DNA from: Glandiceps talaboti
Taxonomy: Eukaryota > Hemichordata > Enteropneusta > Spengelidae
NCBI RefSeq assembly: GCF_964340395.1
Contig: NC_135557.1
Coordinates: 18,423,625-18,487,624, forward strand
Direction: 5' to 3'
DNA length: 64,000 nt
This document shows positions 38,141-52,100 of the stretch, piece by piece. How positions within the stretch are numbered: position 1 is the stretch's first letter; the number at the start of each line of letters is the position of its first letter. A program made the translations under genes and the position numbers. Below the pieces are notes generated by a model. It ran no database searches and had not been told where the DNA came from. It saw nothing but the letters and a program-made list of their open reading frames with translations.

Positions 38141-38178
<38 letters not shown>

Positions 38179-40840
38179 AAATGTTGAAGTGGTTCGCACA
38201 CCTACGCAGTAGTTTCACCATTTATCATTTCTGACAATATTTTATTATATTTGTTTTACTCAACATGTGACCTGTTTATTTTCAACGACAAACGTGTAAC
38301 TGTGAGCGTCATACACTATTTTTAGTTATTATTGAATCTATTTAATTTTGATCAATTTTGTAAGTGTTATGTGGCCTTCCCTGTAAGGAAATTTTACAAC
38401 GGAGTAATAGAATTATATTCGATACCTCATCTGCTTACTAATTTCGACCACAAATACATTCTTCACGGTGTTCTCGTTGCTATGGAAACATGATATAGTA
38501 ATCTAATTAGAATATTGCAACTTGACATGATATTTTACATAATTCCTACACATCTTTCATTCGTTGTCAGGAAAGTTTTTTTAATCATAATGTATATAGT
38601 TTTAAGGGACTTCATTTGCTGCATTCCGTGGGGTTTTATTTCATCATAATTAATGTAAATCATTGTCGATACAGCATTTCTGATTTGCGATGTTGAATTC
38701 GCCCTCACACACGAATGTCTACCGAACAACCCTTTCGTTTTCTCTCGCAAAAATTCAAGCTGCCATTGATATGGTACTTTCACCGAGTAACATTTACAGT
38801 TGCTTTGTGCCCAAGTTCATTGTGTGGAACAGAACAGTCTTCGTCAATACATATTTCCGTATATGTGTTTTCTATCTTGGTACACACGAAGTGAAACTGT
38901 AAGGATCATCATATGAGGAAGTCAATAAAGCTATCGTTATGAATTATGGCATATGTGTCGGAATTTTCCCAAATTGGAGTAAATGAATGGCTATTATATT
39001 ATATGGCAAAGGTAATACTCTAGCAACATTTACTCAACCGTTATCACATTGACATACACCTAACCATCCCATCTGGCCATGGTGATATCCTTTCTCCGAG
39101 AGTAGTATGTGACAAAATATTGTACTGTTTAAAACTCTGTCTACAATCCCCAGAAACTATACCACCAAGGGTACATTACGTCGAGGATGTAATTCTATGT
39201 CAGATTGTTCACATGTCATGTATTCGATCTATCTCTGTACAAGTTGTAACAGATTGAAAGTTTTGATATTTGGTGCAGTGAAATGTTGTAATAACACGTC
39301 ATTGTACAAAAATCACATCAAGAAACAAAGTCGTAAAATTTTAAAACGTCAAAACTTGTAATTAATATATTGTTTCTATTCATTCATTTGTTAATGGCTA
39401 TTTAATACCAGAAAGTTCAACCATTTCCCTTAAGTACCAGCTTAGGTCATGGAGAAGTATTGTTGGTGAGGAAGTCATAGGCGTATTATTAATAGAACAT
39501 ACATCCGAATTGAGAGTTCTGATATTAGCTGCACATAGTTTTATCGAAATGTAATCAACAGCAGAATTACCAATATTAGCATTCCAATGTTAAAAGGAGA
39601 GTTGATTTAAATTCTAACGCTCGACATTCAAATAACACCCTCACACAAACAATGTCGATTCGATATTTCGTTCGTTTACTTGGTATTTGTCAATTCAATC
39701 GTGTAGCAGGGTCATTTGACCTCTGATGTGTTACATTCTCTGTTCACCAACCAAGTCATCATGTATTCATATGCAAATAATCAGGAGATTGACTCATAGT
39801 GTCTTGAACAGAGTAGTTTTATTCAATATCAATACATTCTACTGTAATTTATATCTTGTTTATATAAAGAATAGGAAGCAAAACTGTAAAGGAAATATAT
39901 TCACTTGACAAAGTTTGTCAAACATTTGTTAAAATATTACGAATTTTCATTTGAGACCAATGCAATATATTTAACAAGTGACAGAAATGTCATAATAACT
40001 CATTGTACAAAGATCAAAGGTTAAAACTTGCACAACGTTGTAAAAGTTCAAGACAGATGTTATAGCCCATACTATTATACAAATTAAAACTTGGCAGTAT
40101 GTGAGACTTTCGGTAACGTGTAAAGTGATCTCCTTCGCCTGTTTAAATCGAAGATAACAAGTATATATGATATTCTCTTTCCATTGTTCATACCTTAATA
40201 TCTGTCAATAGGCAAGACTCGTGATGTTTGCTTTGGTCACCAAATGTAGGTCAATGACTAATAGCAAATAATGCCAACCACGAACAATACTGCTCTTGTC
40301 ATAATTCAAGTGATAGCAAACACTTCTATTGAATTTTTAATATGATAATCAAGACGGAGTTTACATAATATATATTTTAATATACGAGTAATACAGTGAG
40401 TGTACGTATGTACAATAAATCGACCAATGTCTAAAATATGTGTAGCTATATAGCCCACTTTGCTCGAATACATGTAAAAAAAACATCTATATTTTGATGT
40501 TTCTTTTATCCCAATGTCTAAACTTGAATATACTGGTATATATGTATATATGGTGTATATTGACATGATCTAAATCTACCATTGCAAGTGCTATATTTAT
40601 GATTGATGTCTCTCTCACTAATTATACATCTAACTACAATTGACAACAGTATTTAATTTCTGCAAACAGATATTTGCAATTGCACTGCCTATATATTTGT
40701 ATCGATATTGTATATCTTCTCAGTTACATGTATTGTTTAAATATGCCAATTTCTAACTCAAGCTATGATTTACATAATTTACACGCTAGAACTGATATTA
40801 TTTCTCGTGTATGCTGTTAAACGGATTATATTTGGTAACG
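37380..40840. other. Intergenic stretch, no gene seen
   Basis: AT-rich, with the CAA/CGA array as the only recognised element. Short ORFs lack splice context or similarity to the receptor family. Confidence 0.55.
38099..38179. repeat. (CAA)n(CGA)n compound microsatellite
   Basis: CAA repeats change to CGA repeats through a short AATAAC transition. Open frames across it are repeat artefacts. Confidence 0.95.
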
Positions 40841-41814
40841 GTGCCAGTCCAGTGACTCGCCCACACATTGGGTTGTCGACCATATATTTATCTTTGTTTT
40901 GCATATAGTGTGATAATGGTCTAACGACAATTGCTTTTGTTAAAATCTGCCGTCAACGATCAAGACGTACAAGGTACTAAGTACTGCAGCTGTAAGACGT
41001 AAACTGCTATGTCCAATATTGAATTATGTGTTTATCTTGAGTATGTTGTTACATTGTTGTACAACGAAATACTGGTGTAGATAAATATACACTATACTAA
41101 ATAGACAAGATTGTGTTTTGGAATATGTACAGTGGGTAGTGGTGGAATTGCTTTTTTCCTACAATGTGATGCAAATCAAAATCGTCATTTACGTTTCGTG
41201 AGTACAAAATATATAATAAAGTTACAGAAACTAATACATCATACATAAGACAAACACGTAAACTGACGGTACCATTCAGTACCATGTAATGTGAGGCCTA
41301 CAGTACTTGTTTTTTCTATCCACAGGCGTTAATACGCTTGATACATTGTCTGTTATGTGAAACAAACTCATGACCTCTCCATTGTTAACTCTCCCGAACA
41401 ACGACCGACACGTATTGAGGTCACCGCATGTTGTCATACATAAAAACCTCTTGTAAAAAAAATCTGTAAAAAAAATCTTTAAAAAAATATCACATGAATA
41501 GATACGATGTATCGATTATGTCTAGAATACATATTAATATTACGTTATATGACAAAAAAGAAAAAACTTACTAAATTTAAACACATCATTTTTAACAAAC
41601 TAATCCTACTTTGAGCAATACAAATTATCTCTATTCTATGGGTTTTATACTTAAAATACATGACGCTCAAAATGGCATTATGCATGTTATGTCAGTTATA
41701 TAACTTATACGTCTAATATCATGTTATCAATCTTGAAAGTTGTTCAGAACATTTTCACATGTCAATCTATACAGCGTAATGACTCTCCTTTCAAGTTGCA
41801 TAATATCATCTAAA

Positions 41815-42510
41815 GCAGATGATTTTTATTTTCATCTGGCAATACAAACAGTATTGTGCAGTATATGTTCTGTTTAAATCACTCGAAATCACAAGTTAAA
41901 GGGACTTGTGACCCCCACTTTGATAAATTCTTGGGTCGACAAACAAATCACATTGACATGCAAATACTACGTATCTATTAACTGCACTGTTGAAAACTGT
42001 TCTCTTAAGTACTGATTTATGTGTTCTGGCTTAAACATCAAGTAAAAAAATTGTAGTCGAACAAAATACTGGTGTAAATATACGTATACATATTAAATTA
42101 TGAATTTTAGATTGTGTTATGAAAACATAAAAATAGTCAGTGATGTAATTTGTCTTTTTGTGTGATTGACAGTGGTCAGAATAACATAATTGTGGCTCTA
42201 ATATTCATTATAGTAAATAATTTACCCTGGAATTACATCGTCGACAGCAGATCATATTTATTTTCGTCTGACACTACTGGCGGCCCAGCTCATTCTTCCG
42301 TAAATCCAGCCATAGTAAAAGGGTCTCGTGACCTTACTTTTGTTGAATTCTTTGGTCAACAAGCTAGCCACATTGGCATGCAAATGACTACGAATTTGTT
42401 CAATGCACAGTTGAAATCTGTTTTGCTAAGTACTGATTTATGTGTTCTGGCTATTATATCAAGTAACGAAAATGTAGTACATACCACTTGTATAGATAGA
42501 TAGATATATA
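41815..42510. repeat. Dispersed repeat family, two further tandem copies
   Basis: This is the same paired arrangement as 12895-13560, carried along inside the larger duplication. Confidence 0.7.
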
Positions 42511-43611
42511 CTAGATTATGTTGAAATTGCAATTGTTCCTGGCTTAGACTAAAAACAGCGTGATGCAAATCAAAATAATCTAAATCTCATTTGCGCAAAC
42601 TATAAATAATGGCTGAAACTAAATGGACTGTACATTCCAGTATGATGTGATGATGACGCTTGCAATATTTTTCTGTCTATATTTGCTATGTCAATGAACC
42701 TTGTTACACACTTTCTTGTTACCAGTTTAGGTCACCGATTGTGACGTATTGAGGTCAACGACTCAAACGTATTCAAATGTAAATGTATTAAAGGTTGTAC
42801 AATGACAATGTGCAGTTTAAAGGAGACTTATATTTCATACAAAATTGATATTTTAAACATTTCCATATGAACTACATACAATGTTACCATGTATAGAAAT
42901 TCATAAATAGAATACATTACAATACTGTGTGATATGACAGTGATATCTTGACTATTTACTTTATGTAGCCTTTGTACTCTATCATGCAAAATCACACTAA
43001 ACACATACATTTGGACACTCGAGTCCGCTTCTCGATTTACTGTGTGCACAACAAATTCATAAAATTAAAAAAAAAGGTTATGTTGGCAGAAAAACCATGC
43101 TATCATTTTGAAAGTTGTTTATAAATGTTCCCTATGATTTCCTGTTTACTACTATATAATAACTTAATTGTATTCCTGATAATATTACAATGCATTAATA
43201 GTGATGTCAATGACGTGTCTCAAAATGTATTATTTTCATACAACTTGTCTAGCTAAAATGTAGCAAACCAATATCAAGTTATTTTTTAAAAATAGTACAG
43301 AAATTACATGTATATCAATGTAAATAACAACAATGTAAATTGTTATCGTGTTTGGATGAGATATTTATATAAACTTCAATCCAAATACCACATTTCACAT
43401 AGTGCATTGTGAAAACTAATATTCTACTATAAAGCTAAAAAATTGACAATTAAACAGTGAAGTAGTAAAGAATAACAGCCAAGATTGAAAGAATGTAGTA
43501 TTATTCCCCTCTAGATGCAACTGGTGTATTGATATTGACCTTCAATGTCAGGTTTCTACAACAGTATTAACGCTGTATAAGAACATGGTAAAGAGGATGA
43601 ATATACTAGAT

Positions 43612-44567
43612 TACCCCTGACCTCTCAAATCTATACTACGATCATAAACAGTTGTACCACCACTAGAAGATACCTATGATCTCTACTATCTATTAAAATA
43701 ACATTATCAGTTTTACCACCACTAGAAGAGACCTATGACCTCTACTATCTATTGAAATAATATTATCAGTTTTACCTCCACAAGAAGAGCCCCATGACGT
43801 CTAAAATCTATACTACGATCATAAACAGTTGTACCAAGAGTAGAAGAAACCCATGACGTCTACTATCTATTCAAATAATATTATCAGTTTTACCACTACT
43901 AATAGAGACACATGACGTCTACTATCTATACTAAGAACATAAAAAGTTTTACCACCACTATTAGAGGCCATGACCTCTACTATGTACTCAAATAACATTA
44001 ACAGTTTTACCACCACTAGTAGAGACCTATGACCTATGACCTCTACTATCTATTCAAATAACATTAAAAGTTTTACCACCACTAATAGAGACACAGGACC
44101 TCCACTTTCTATTCAAATAACATTAACAGTTTTACCATCACTAGTAGATACCTATGACCTCTACTATTTATTCAAAAAACATTAACAGTTTTACCACCAC
44201 TAAGAGACACATGACCACGACTTTCTATTCAAATAACATTAACAGTTTTACCACCACTAATAGAGACACATGACCACGACTTTCTATTCAAATAACATTG
44301 ACAGTTTTACCACCACCAGAAGAAACCCATGAGCTCTACTATCTATAATAAGAACATTAACAGTTTTACCACCACTAGTAGAGACACATGTCCTCTACTA
44401 TATATTCAAATAACATTAACAGTTTTACCATCACTAGTAGATACCTATGAGCTCTACTATCTACAATAAGAACATTAACAGTTTTACCACCACTTGTAGA
44501 GACCCATGAGCTCTACTATCTACAATAAGAACATTAACAGTTTTACAACCACTAGTAGAGACCCATG
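43612..44567. repeat. 59-bp minisatellite downstream of gene 2
   Basis: About 16 units average 59 bp around AACAGTTTTACCACCACTAGTAGAGAC... and CTCTACTATCTATTCAAATAACATT. It starts about 200 bp past the gene 2 stop codon and is absent from the duplicated copy at 11.5-15.1 kb. Confidence 0.9.
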
Positions 44568-44771
44568 AAATATAAATATCAAGTGACATTATCATAAACA
44601 TCTACATTGGTTATGCATTTAAAAAATAGCCAATACACGGTGAATGTGATAAAATATGAAAAAAGAAAAACTTAAATTTGATTTTCACAACAATTTATGG
44701 AATCATGCATAGCAAGACATAGATATTTCATTAATAGTCAAACTCATCATCTTCCACTGTCCATCTTATTC

Positions 44772-44840
44772 TTACTTATCACCTGTACATTCCAGATTAG
44801 CATATGGAGATTCTCCTAGACGTTGAAAGTTGATGTATTT
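44772..44840 (-). CDS. Gene 2: terminal exon, tail with YINF and YANL
   Basis: This 69-nt exon enters in phase 0 after a TTTTAG acceptor and ends at TAA (44774-44772). The tail reads [17 protein letters not shown]..., two tyrosines 11 residues apart with hydrophobic +3 residues. No AATAAA was seen in the few hundred bases downstream. Confidence 0.82.
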   Translation of the reverse strand, partial: KYINFQRLGESPYANLECTGDK

Positions 44841-47030
44841 CTAAAATAAATAAACAATTCTGGAATTAAAGTCAACAAGAAAAAGGGGATTCATTTTCAA
44901 TTTCTGTTAAAGTTTACATCAGCCGTTCTTTTTGTTTTAATATATATTTTCTCGGGGTTTTCATCAAGAAATCATGCAAGTGATGTTTTAAAAAATAGAA
45001 ACGTAAGGATTACATCAATTGAAATGTTCATCTATTAGAGTTTTAAAATACAAAATACTCTATATATTTGTTGACTTGCAGTATAATGTTACTTTTGTGA
45101 AATCATTATAACTTAACAAATACAGGGTCACATGGCATAGTCTAGATGCCAACGTGGAAGATCTGAAAGAGTCGATGAGGGATCACTAGACTACATAAAT
45201 GTCAGAGAATAGATAACATTATATCTGTGTACTCACCTTGGTATCGTTGTTGAATGAATGCATGGTATCCAGAAGAGTCTTAAATGTTGGACGTTTTGAT
45301 GGTTTACGGTTCATACATGCTGTCATCATTTCATTCCTATGAATAATAAATAGTTTCATCCGAGCAATGTATATAAAATGTACGAGATAAATGTAAAACA
45401 AACAAATGTCCTTAACATTTTCCCATTCATACTGTATACATAGATGCAACCTTTGACACACTACTATATGTTATGCAAGGGACATTTGATTTTATATTAT
45501 GAAAATTCATTGGTCATACAGTTCACTATCAAACAATAGGCTCTACCAAGTGGTGTTTACTATTTATATGTAGTGCATGAGAACTTACAATTGAGGTCCA
45601 CATTGAGGTGGTTTAGGAAGTGCATATCCACTGGATACTCGATCGGCAATACTGATTCCTTCATATGGAGAAGCACCTGAAAGAATGGGAAAGCTCGGTT
45701 GTATTTAGCTGTCACCTTCGTGCCCTCAATGTTTTTTGGCAAACCTTTATCATCACCTAAGCAAATTAATAACGGTATTGCTAAGGACAACGTATCACAA
45801 TAACCTTACATGTGCGTGTATGTATGTATGTATGTATGTATGTATGTATGTATGTATGTATGTATGTATGTATGTATGTATGTATGTGTCTGCCTACCTG
45901 TCTGTCTGTCTGTAATTTCACTTGTGCAATTTTACTTATACACAAGCTGCGTGCATTTCAAGACAATACGTTTTCTGTTAGCACTGCAAGGGTAGATATT
46001 GCTATACAAACCTAAACTGACTACTTCCCACAGCACCACACCAAACGACCAGACATCACTTTTCGTTGAGAAGTCCTTCTTCAACACCGACTCTGGTGCC
46101 ATCCATTCATGTGGAATATTATCCTGAAAGCAAAACACAGATTTTTTTAAAAGGTTAATAACACGATTTTTGAATATTTTACAACATCACCACCAAGAGG
46201 TTTTTTCTCACTATCCATAACATCAACTGTATTTCTATACGTCCGTCCAATATCTCGGAAATCAGCAGTACGTACAGATTTAGTTTACTACATTGAACGA
46301 CATCAGCAAAATATTATAGATACCATGTGAAAACAGTGATAGCAGAGCGACGTCTCCGATATTGAGTTTCTCAAATGACAGCACACTCAATCTAATTTTT
46401 TCTTCAGTAGTACGAACTGGTAATGTTTACGTTTCTTCCGGCAATAAAGCACAAGTTATTGCTTGATTTTATTTGTGCATTTTAATTTTGAAAAAGCAAT
46501 CGTCAATTTGCTTGTATACAAACAAGATTTCAGTGATTCATCAGTATTGTTATTGCTGGTGAGGGTCGTTACTTTTTAGATAAGTCGACTTTCATAAATG
46601 ATCCCTTACAAACCTTCGTTTTTGCAAAGAATCTTTTCACAGTTATCACATTACTGGCATATCCAAACTGAGATATCTTACATGTCATCGAGCTTTCTAC
46701 CATTACATGTTTGGCAGCCAGGTATCTATGTACAATCTAAAAGTACATAAAACAACAAGTAAGGCATTGAACAACATGTGTATCTGATATAATTGAAATT
46801 GGAGCTAACTGTGGCACTTTCAACTTGACGTAGATATCGGTTATTAACAATAGAAATGGAAACAAGTTCCAAAAAGTCCCAACTGGCACTCACCACATTA
46901 ACAGAGCATTTTGAAGCGAGTAAATGCAAGGAAAGCAGTAATGAATGTACGAGAAATCAATCATTTGTAAAGCTTAATATACATTCAGGCGTGAAAATAT
47001 GGGAGGAGTGACAGGGGAATATAACAGATA

Positions 47031-47087
<57 letters not shown>

Positions 47088-49080
47088 GCCTGCCTGCCTG
47101 CCTGCATGCATGCATGCATGCATGCATGCATGTATGTATGTATGTATGTATGTATGTATGTATGTATGTATGTATGTATGTATGTATGTATGTATGTATG
47201 TACGCAGGCATGCATTTTTTCGTACGTGTGAAGATATGTATGTAGGAAGGTGTTTAGGGGGATGCTCTTCATCATCATGCTAATAACAATAAGTAGAAGA
47301 AAACTTGTACTCAAAGTCAATGTACCCCTGTTTCTAGGGCAATGAATAGTTGCATGCCTCAATACGCGTTATTGTAATACTTACTTTATTGTCAGATAAA
47401 TGTTTCATTCCTTTGATTATGTCACAGATGAATGATAACAATTCTCTTTCTGTCAGTGTTCCAGTGCAAGATTTAAACAATTCCTGATTGTCTTCTAAGA
47501 CTTCTTTCATGTTACCAGAGGACAAATATGGCATCACTAGAGAAACTGGAGCTGTAAATGTTTAAGAATATACATATTTTGACGTATTTTATTCGTGTGT
47601 GTTCAAGTATTTATTAATTTACCTTTTATACGGATTTTTGTGAACACTTTGAAGAAACAATGACCGCATATGCAGATATAAACATTGTGTATGAAAGGCG
47701 TATCTATTTTGTTTCCAGGATTCAATACAAATCTAAAGCTATAACGAGTAGTGGAAAAGACTTACATGATTTTGTGCAGCATCCTAGAATGTCGATTACG
47801 TTCGCATGTTTTGGCAGGGTTTTCAGTAATTCTATTTCCTTTGTAATATCTAGTTCAGCATTTTCATCTAGATTGTCTGTAATAAATACATATTAACCAG
47901 ACACCTTTTAAACACAGACACTACATTACTGTTTATAGTACAGAATACCTTGACGAAAACGACTGTTCAGTAAAATAACTAACGCTATGCAGTACCCAAA
48001 CGTAGAGGCCGTACAGCTAGGGTACATCTACATTGACTTTTGTGTACTAGTACTTGCCGCTATTGATACAAACACGTGCAACTATCTGTTCATTGTTAAC
48101 ACTCTAACAGTGATACAACTTAAATTTTCACGTTATTTAACTTTAAACCAAAGGATGTGGTGAACTTATGGGTAAGGAGTGAGACCTCATCCTGGATACA
48201 TCCACTTAATCGTGTCTTCCTACATACAAAAACAATGTGTAACGTCATAAATCTGAGCTCGTGTTTGTACCAAAATGTATCATAAAAATCTAGTTTATGA
48301 ATAACCTGCTCTACCAATTGAACTGTATGTTTAATTGTTTTATCTCTTTGAAATTGATGGGTTAAAAAGAATTTTTTTCACGTCGTTTCCCTTTTTCAAA
48401 CGGAAAGAAGCAACTTAGGTGTCTATTGTAATGTTTTATTGTCAAAAATATTTCGACAATGTGTAAGTTAACCGGAGTTTTTGATACGTTGATATCATAA
48501 CATGTCTTACCATTAGGCATCTTTATAGCCACGTCAGTAAACCCTTCGTTACCACCAATATGTACAGCAGTACCCCTGGCAATGCTATGATTACTTCCTA
48601 CATGAATAACAGTCTTAATTTTCAAACGATCCTTCGGAACTTCTAAAGCCATATCTCCGAGTTTCATATATAATCCTTCTTCTGTCTTTGCGGGTGTTAA
48701 AGCAGCATACGTGTTGTCCTCTAGTACGACCTATTGCAATATAATGAAAAGAAATAAACTATGACAACTCCGCTATTAGCCATAAACCAACGTAACAGTG
48801 AACAATATAGACATTGATATGACATTTAACTTACCTTTGAATTCACGTTATCAACTTCAAATTGTTCATTTTTCAGTCCTTTATGTACATTTTCATAATG
48901 TACCGCATTGTTGTGTTCTGTGAGGTAAACACACACAAATATATATATATGATGTATACATATATCTATATTTGATTGTAAATGCAATATTAATAACAGA
49001 GCATCATAGACTTATTCTAAATAATTGTTTCATACGTACCTTGGTTTACGTCATAGAGAGAGAAAGAGAGAGAGTGTGTG

Positions 49081-49154
<74 letters not shown>

Positions 49155-52100
49155 GGGTCTAACCTGTTGAAACTCTTTTGGTTATATCTTCATATGGCTT
49201 CTCCTCAAGTTCATTGACTACAAAATAAGATATAAAAGTATGTTTTACGGAATGACTGTTTTTGTTAGTAATTTAGTACTTAGTACTTATTTGAATTACA
49301 TACAATTTCAAGTTTCACTTCATACATACGTTATACAGCAGTTGATTGAAATATTACTTATTGGTAATTGGTTAATGAGTAGATGGATGGGTCGGTGGAT
49401 GGATAGTTGGATGTATGGTTGGCTGCCTGGCTGACAAGACGAACGGACGGACGGACATGCATGCACGCATACATACATACACACACACACACAGAGACAT
49501 ACATACATACATACATACATACATACATACATACATACATACATACATACATAGAGTCATGATGGAGGAATGGTTAGCGTGACCGGCTTGGAATCTACAG
49601 GTTCGAGCCCTATCGCTGCCTGCTGTTTGTTTCTGAGTGGCTAAAGTCCTTGGGCATGATTTGAAACGCGACTGTGCCTTAGTCAACCCAGCTGTATAAT
49701 CGGGGACCTAGTAGGATGTAGGTTGCAATGTGAAGGCTTTAATCCTGTGCGCGGAAATGGCTGCAATGCAGTGTATGCTCCCCAAGGAGTTCAGGAAAAC
49801 TAAAGGGCCGTTGTGCCGCTCTGATCCGAGCCAGGGGTAATAATTGTAATGCGCTTTGAGCACGGCGTGGGAAAGCACTGTATAAGAACCCAACATTATT
49901 ATTATACAGACAGACAGTCAGTCAGGGGGCATAGTTACCATCTTCATGTGTTTTACGCTCCTGTTTTCGTCTCCTTACATACAGTAGGACAAAAACCAAG
50001 ACAGTTGCAATTATAACCACCAGTGCAAGTACGATTCCAATTATGAGTCCAACTTTTGATGAGCTATTTCGAGATGATGGAACTGAAATAAAATGATAAC
50101 ATAAAAACATTTACATTCCCATTGTTCTCATACGGTAAAGGTTGGAATTTCGTTTCACTCTTGGATGTTTTCTCTTAATCAAAAGCGGAGTGATTCAAAA
50201 TATCATGGAATGGTACACGTATGTAGTCGGTGGAGAAACTAAGAAGTCTTACTCATGAAAGTTTAGGCATGGACGTCACTTTACAACATGTAACATGGAT
50301 CTCGTGTACAGGTTTCATATTCCCGACAAATATCCTATATCATTTACTATTTGAATCAAAGGCACTATAGTACTGTATATTGAAGCTTGTAAGAAAATGT
50401 CCCTCTGTATTTTTACATTAAATCAGTTTTATGATGTAAACGCGATTTCTACTACATACCTCCGATAGCTTCGAACATTGACTCTTCACATTCACCACCA
50501 ATAGCACAGTAGGTAATTCTGTATGTTGCACTTTTATCATTGACTGTATATTCAGTTATCGTAACATCCACACATTCATTCTCAATTATCCATTCATCAG
50601 TACCAGCTAATGCTTCAACTTTCACACACACAAAGTGTGGGTCTTCATGGAGAGTCCAAGTTAGTTTTCCATCATCAAAGTTAACCAATGGTTTACCTGT
50701 AAAATAATTACAATATTCGTATGTGTGACAATTGTTCAGTGGGTTTTATATTAGGAGCATCGTCTTTACATAAAAGAAATGTTTGTCAGTGCACCAGTGG
50801 TTGAACATTCATTTTATATAAATTATAAACTTATATATACGCATTACAGTGGTTTTTTTTAATTTTCCTTTGCGAAATGAAATTTTATTTCTATACGCAA
50901 TTCGATTCACTATTGCTGGTGACATTTTTTTCGCAAGAAATGTTGAATTCATAATTTGTATTGTTATATGATAGATTTACAAAAAAATGAAGTCAACATG
51001 TCCTACAATTTATGTTATAACTGTAACAATCGGCGGGTGATGACAACAGAACGGGCACATTCATTAACTAGAGGGAACCGTTTCCTCTTGTCGAGTTGAG
51101 TGAGAAAACATTCCTCACTCACTCACTCACTCACTCACTCACTCACTCTAAGAGAGGACCTTTTTAATAAAAGACGGGCTATTTTGGATGTTATGGTAAC
51201 CACTATTTCCATTTGTCATGATAATAATGTTGGTTCTTATATAGCTCTTTCCCACCCAGTCTGGGTGCTCAAAGCGCTTTACAATTATTAACCCTGGCTC
51301 GGAACTATAGCGGCACAACGACCCTTTATACTTCCTCAACTCCCTGGGGAGCATACAATCCATTGCAGCCTTTATAAGCGTGTATGATTAAATCATTCAC
51401 TCTTTCCTACCAGGTCCCCAATTATACAGCTATGAAAATAATGGTACAGTGTTGGGTAAAGCTCCATTGTTTTGTCCAAGGCGCAGCCCAGGACAAACTA
51501 ATCGAACTTTAATCAACACTATAATGTGTCATTATTTTCAGTTAATGGCCGAGGACGTGTCCTATAACGAAGTTATACTTCTAATTCGACGAGTTTTTAG
51601 GTTTTTCACCGGAAAGTAAACCTTGTTATCTACTTGTTATCTGTTACGTAACCTCTTACCCGTTATTATGTTAATTACAAAATTCACTGTAGAAGTCCCA
51701 GTCCGGCCAAATAATCCGAGGTTTTCCCCAAAGGTTCAGTGTGAAATCTAAGAACCTGGGAAGGACTCGTTCCGTAACAAAATGACAGTCCCAAATCGAC
51801 CAGTACTTCCGTTTTACCTATCCGTAGTTCTGTCATTAACCCCGGTGCACATATTAGTGCAGGGGCATATGGGTTTTCGTGTGAAATGCATGTTAATTTT
51901 ATGAAACATGTATGGTTACGTTCATTATAGGACCACATATAAAAAAATACATGTTGGCAATTTTTATCTTCAAAATTAGTCTTAGGGGGCTAAAAATAAA
52001 ATGTGGCCCCAAGACCCTATTCTTAACCATTGGTTAGGCAATGAAAACCAATGAATCCATGTGATTATAGTCAACTTCCATTGATATGGCCTTAGCAACA

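Larger units (their letters stand above)
40845..45190. repeat. Partner of the 11516-15110 duplication
   Basis: This is the second copy of the long direct repeat. It spans the downstream flank, terminal exon and last intron of gene 2. Relative to the other copy it gains the 59-bp minisatellite and the coding tail. Confidence 0.85.

Noticed and set aside
38099-38179. Poly-Thr or poly-Val coding repeat
   Set aside because: It is produced by CAA/CGA trinucleotides in an intergenic stretch without splice context.
43612-44567. CRISPR-like array
   Set aside because: The units are head-to-tail with no unique spacers, and the DNA is clearly animal. It is a minisatellite.
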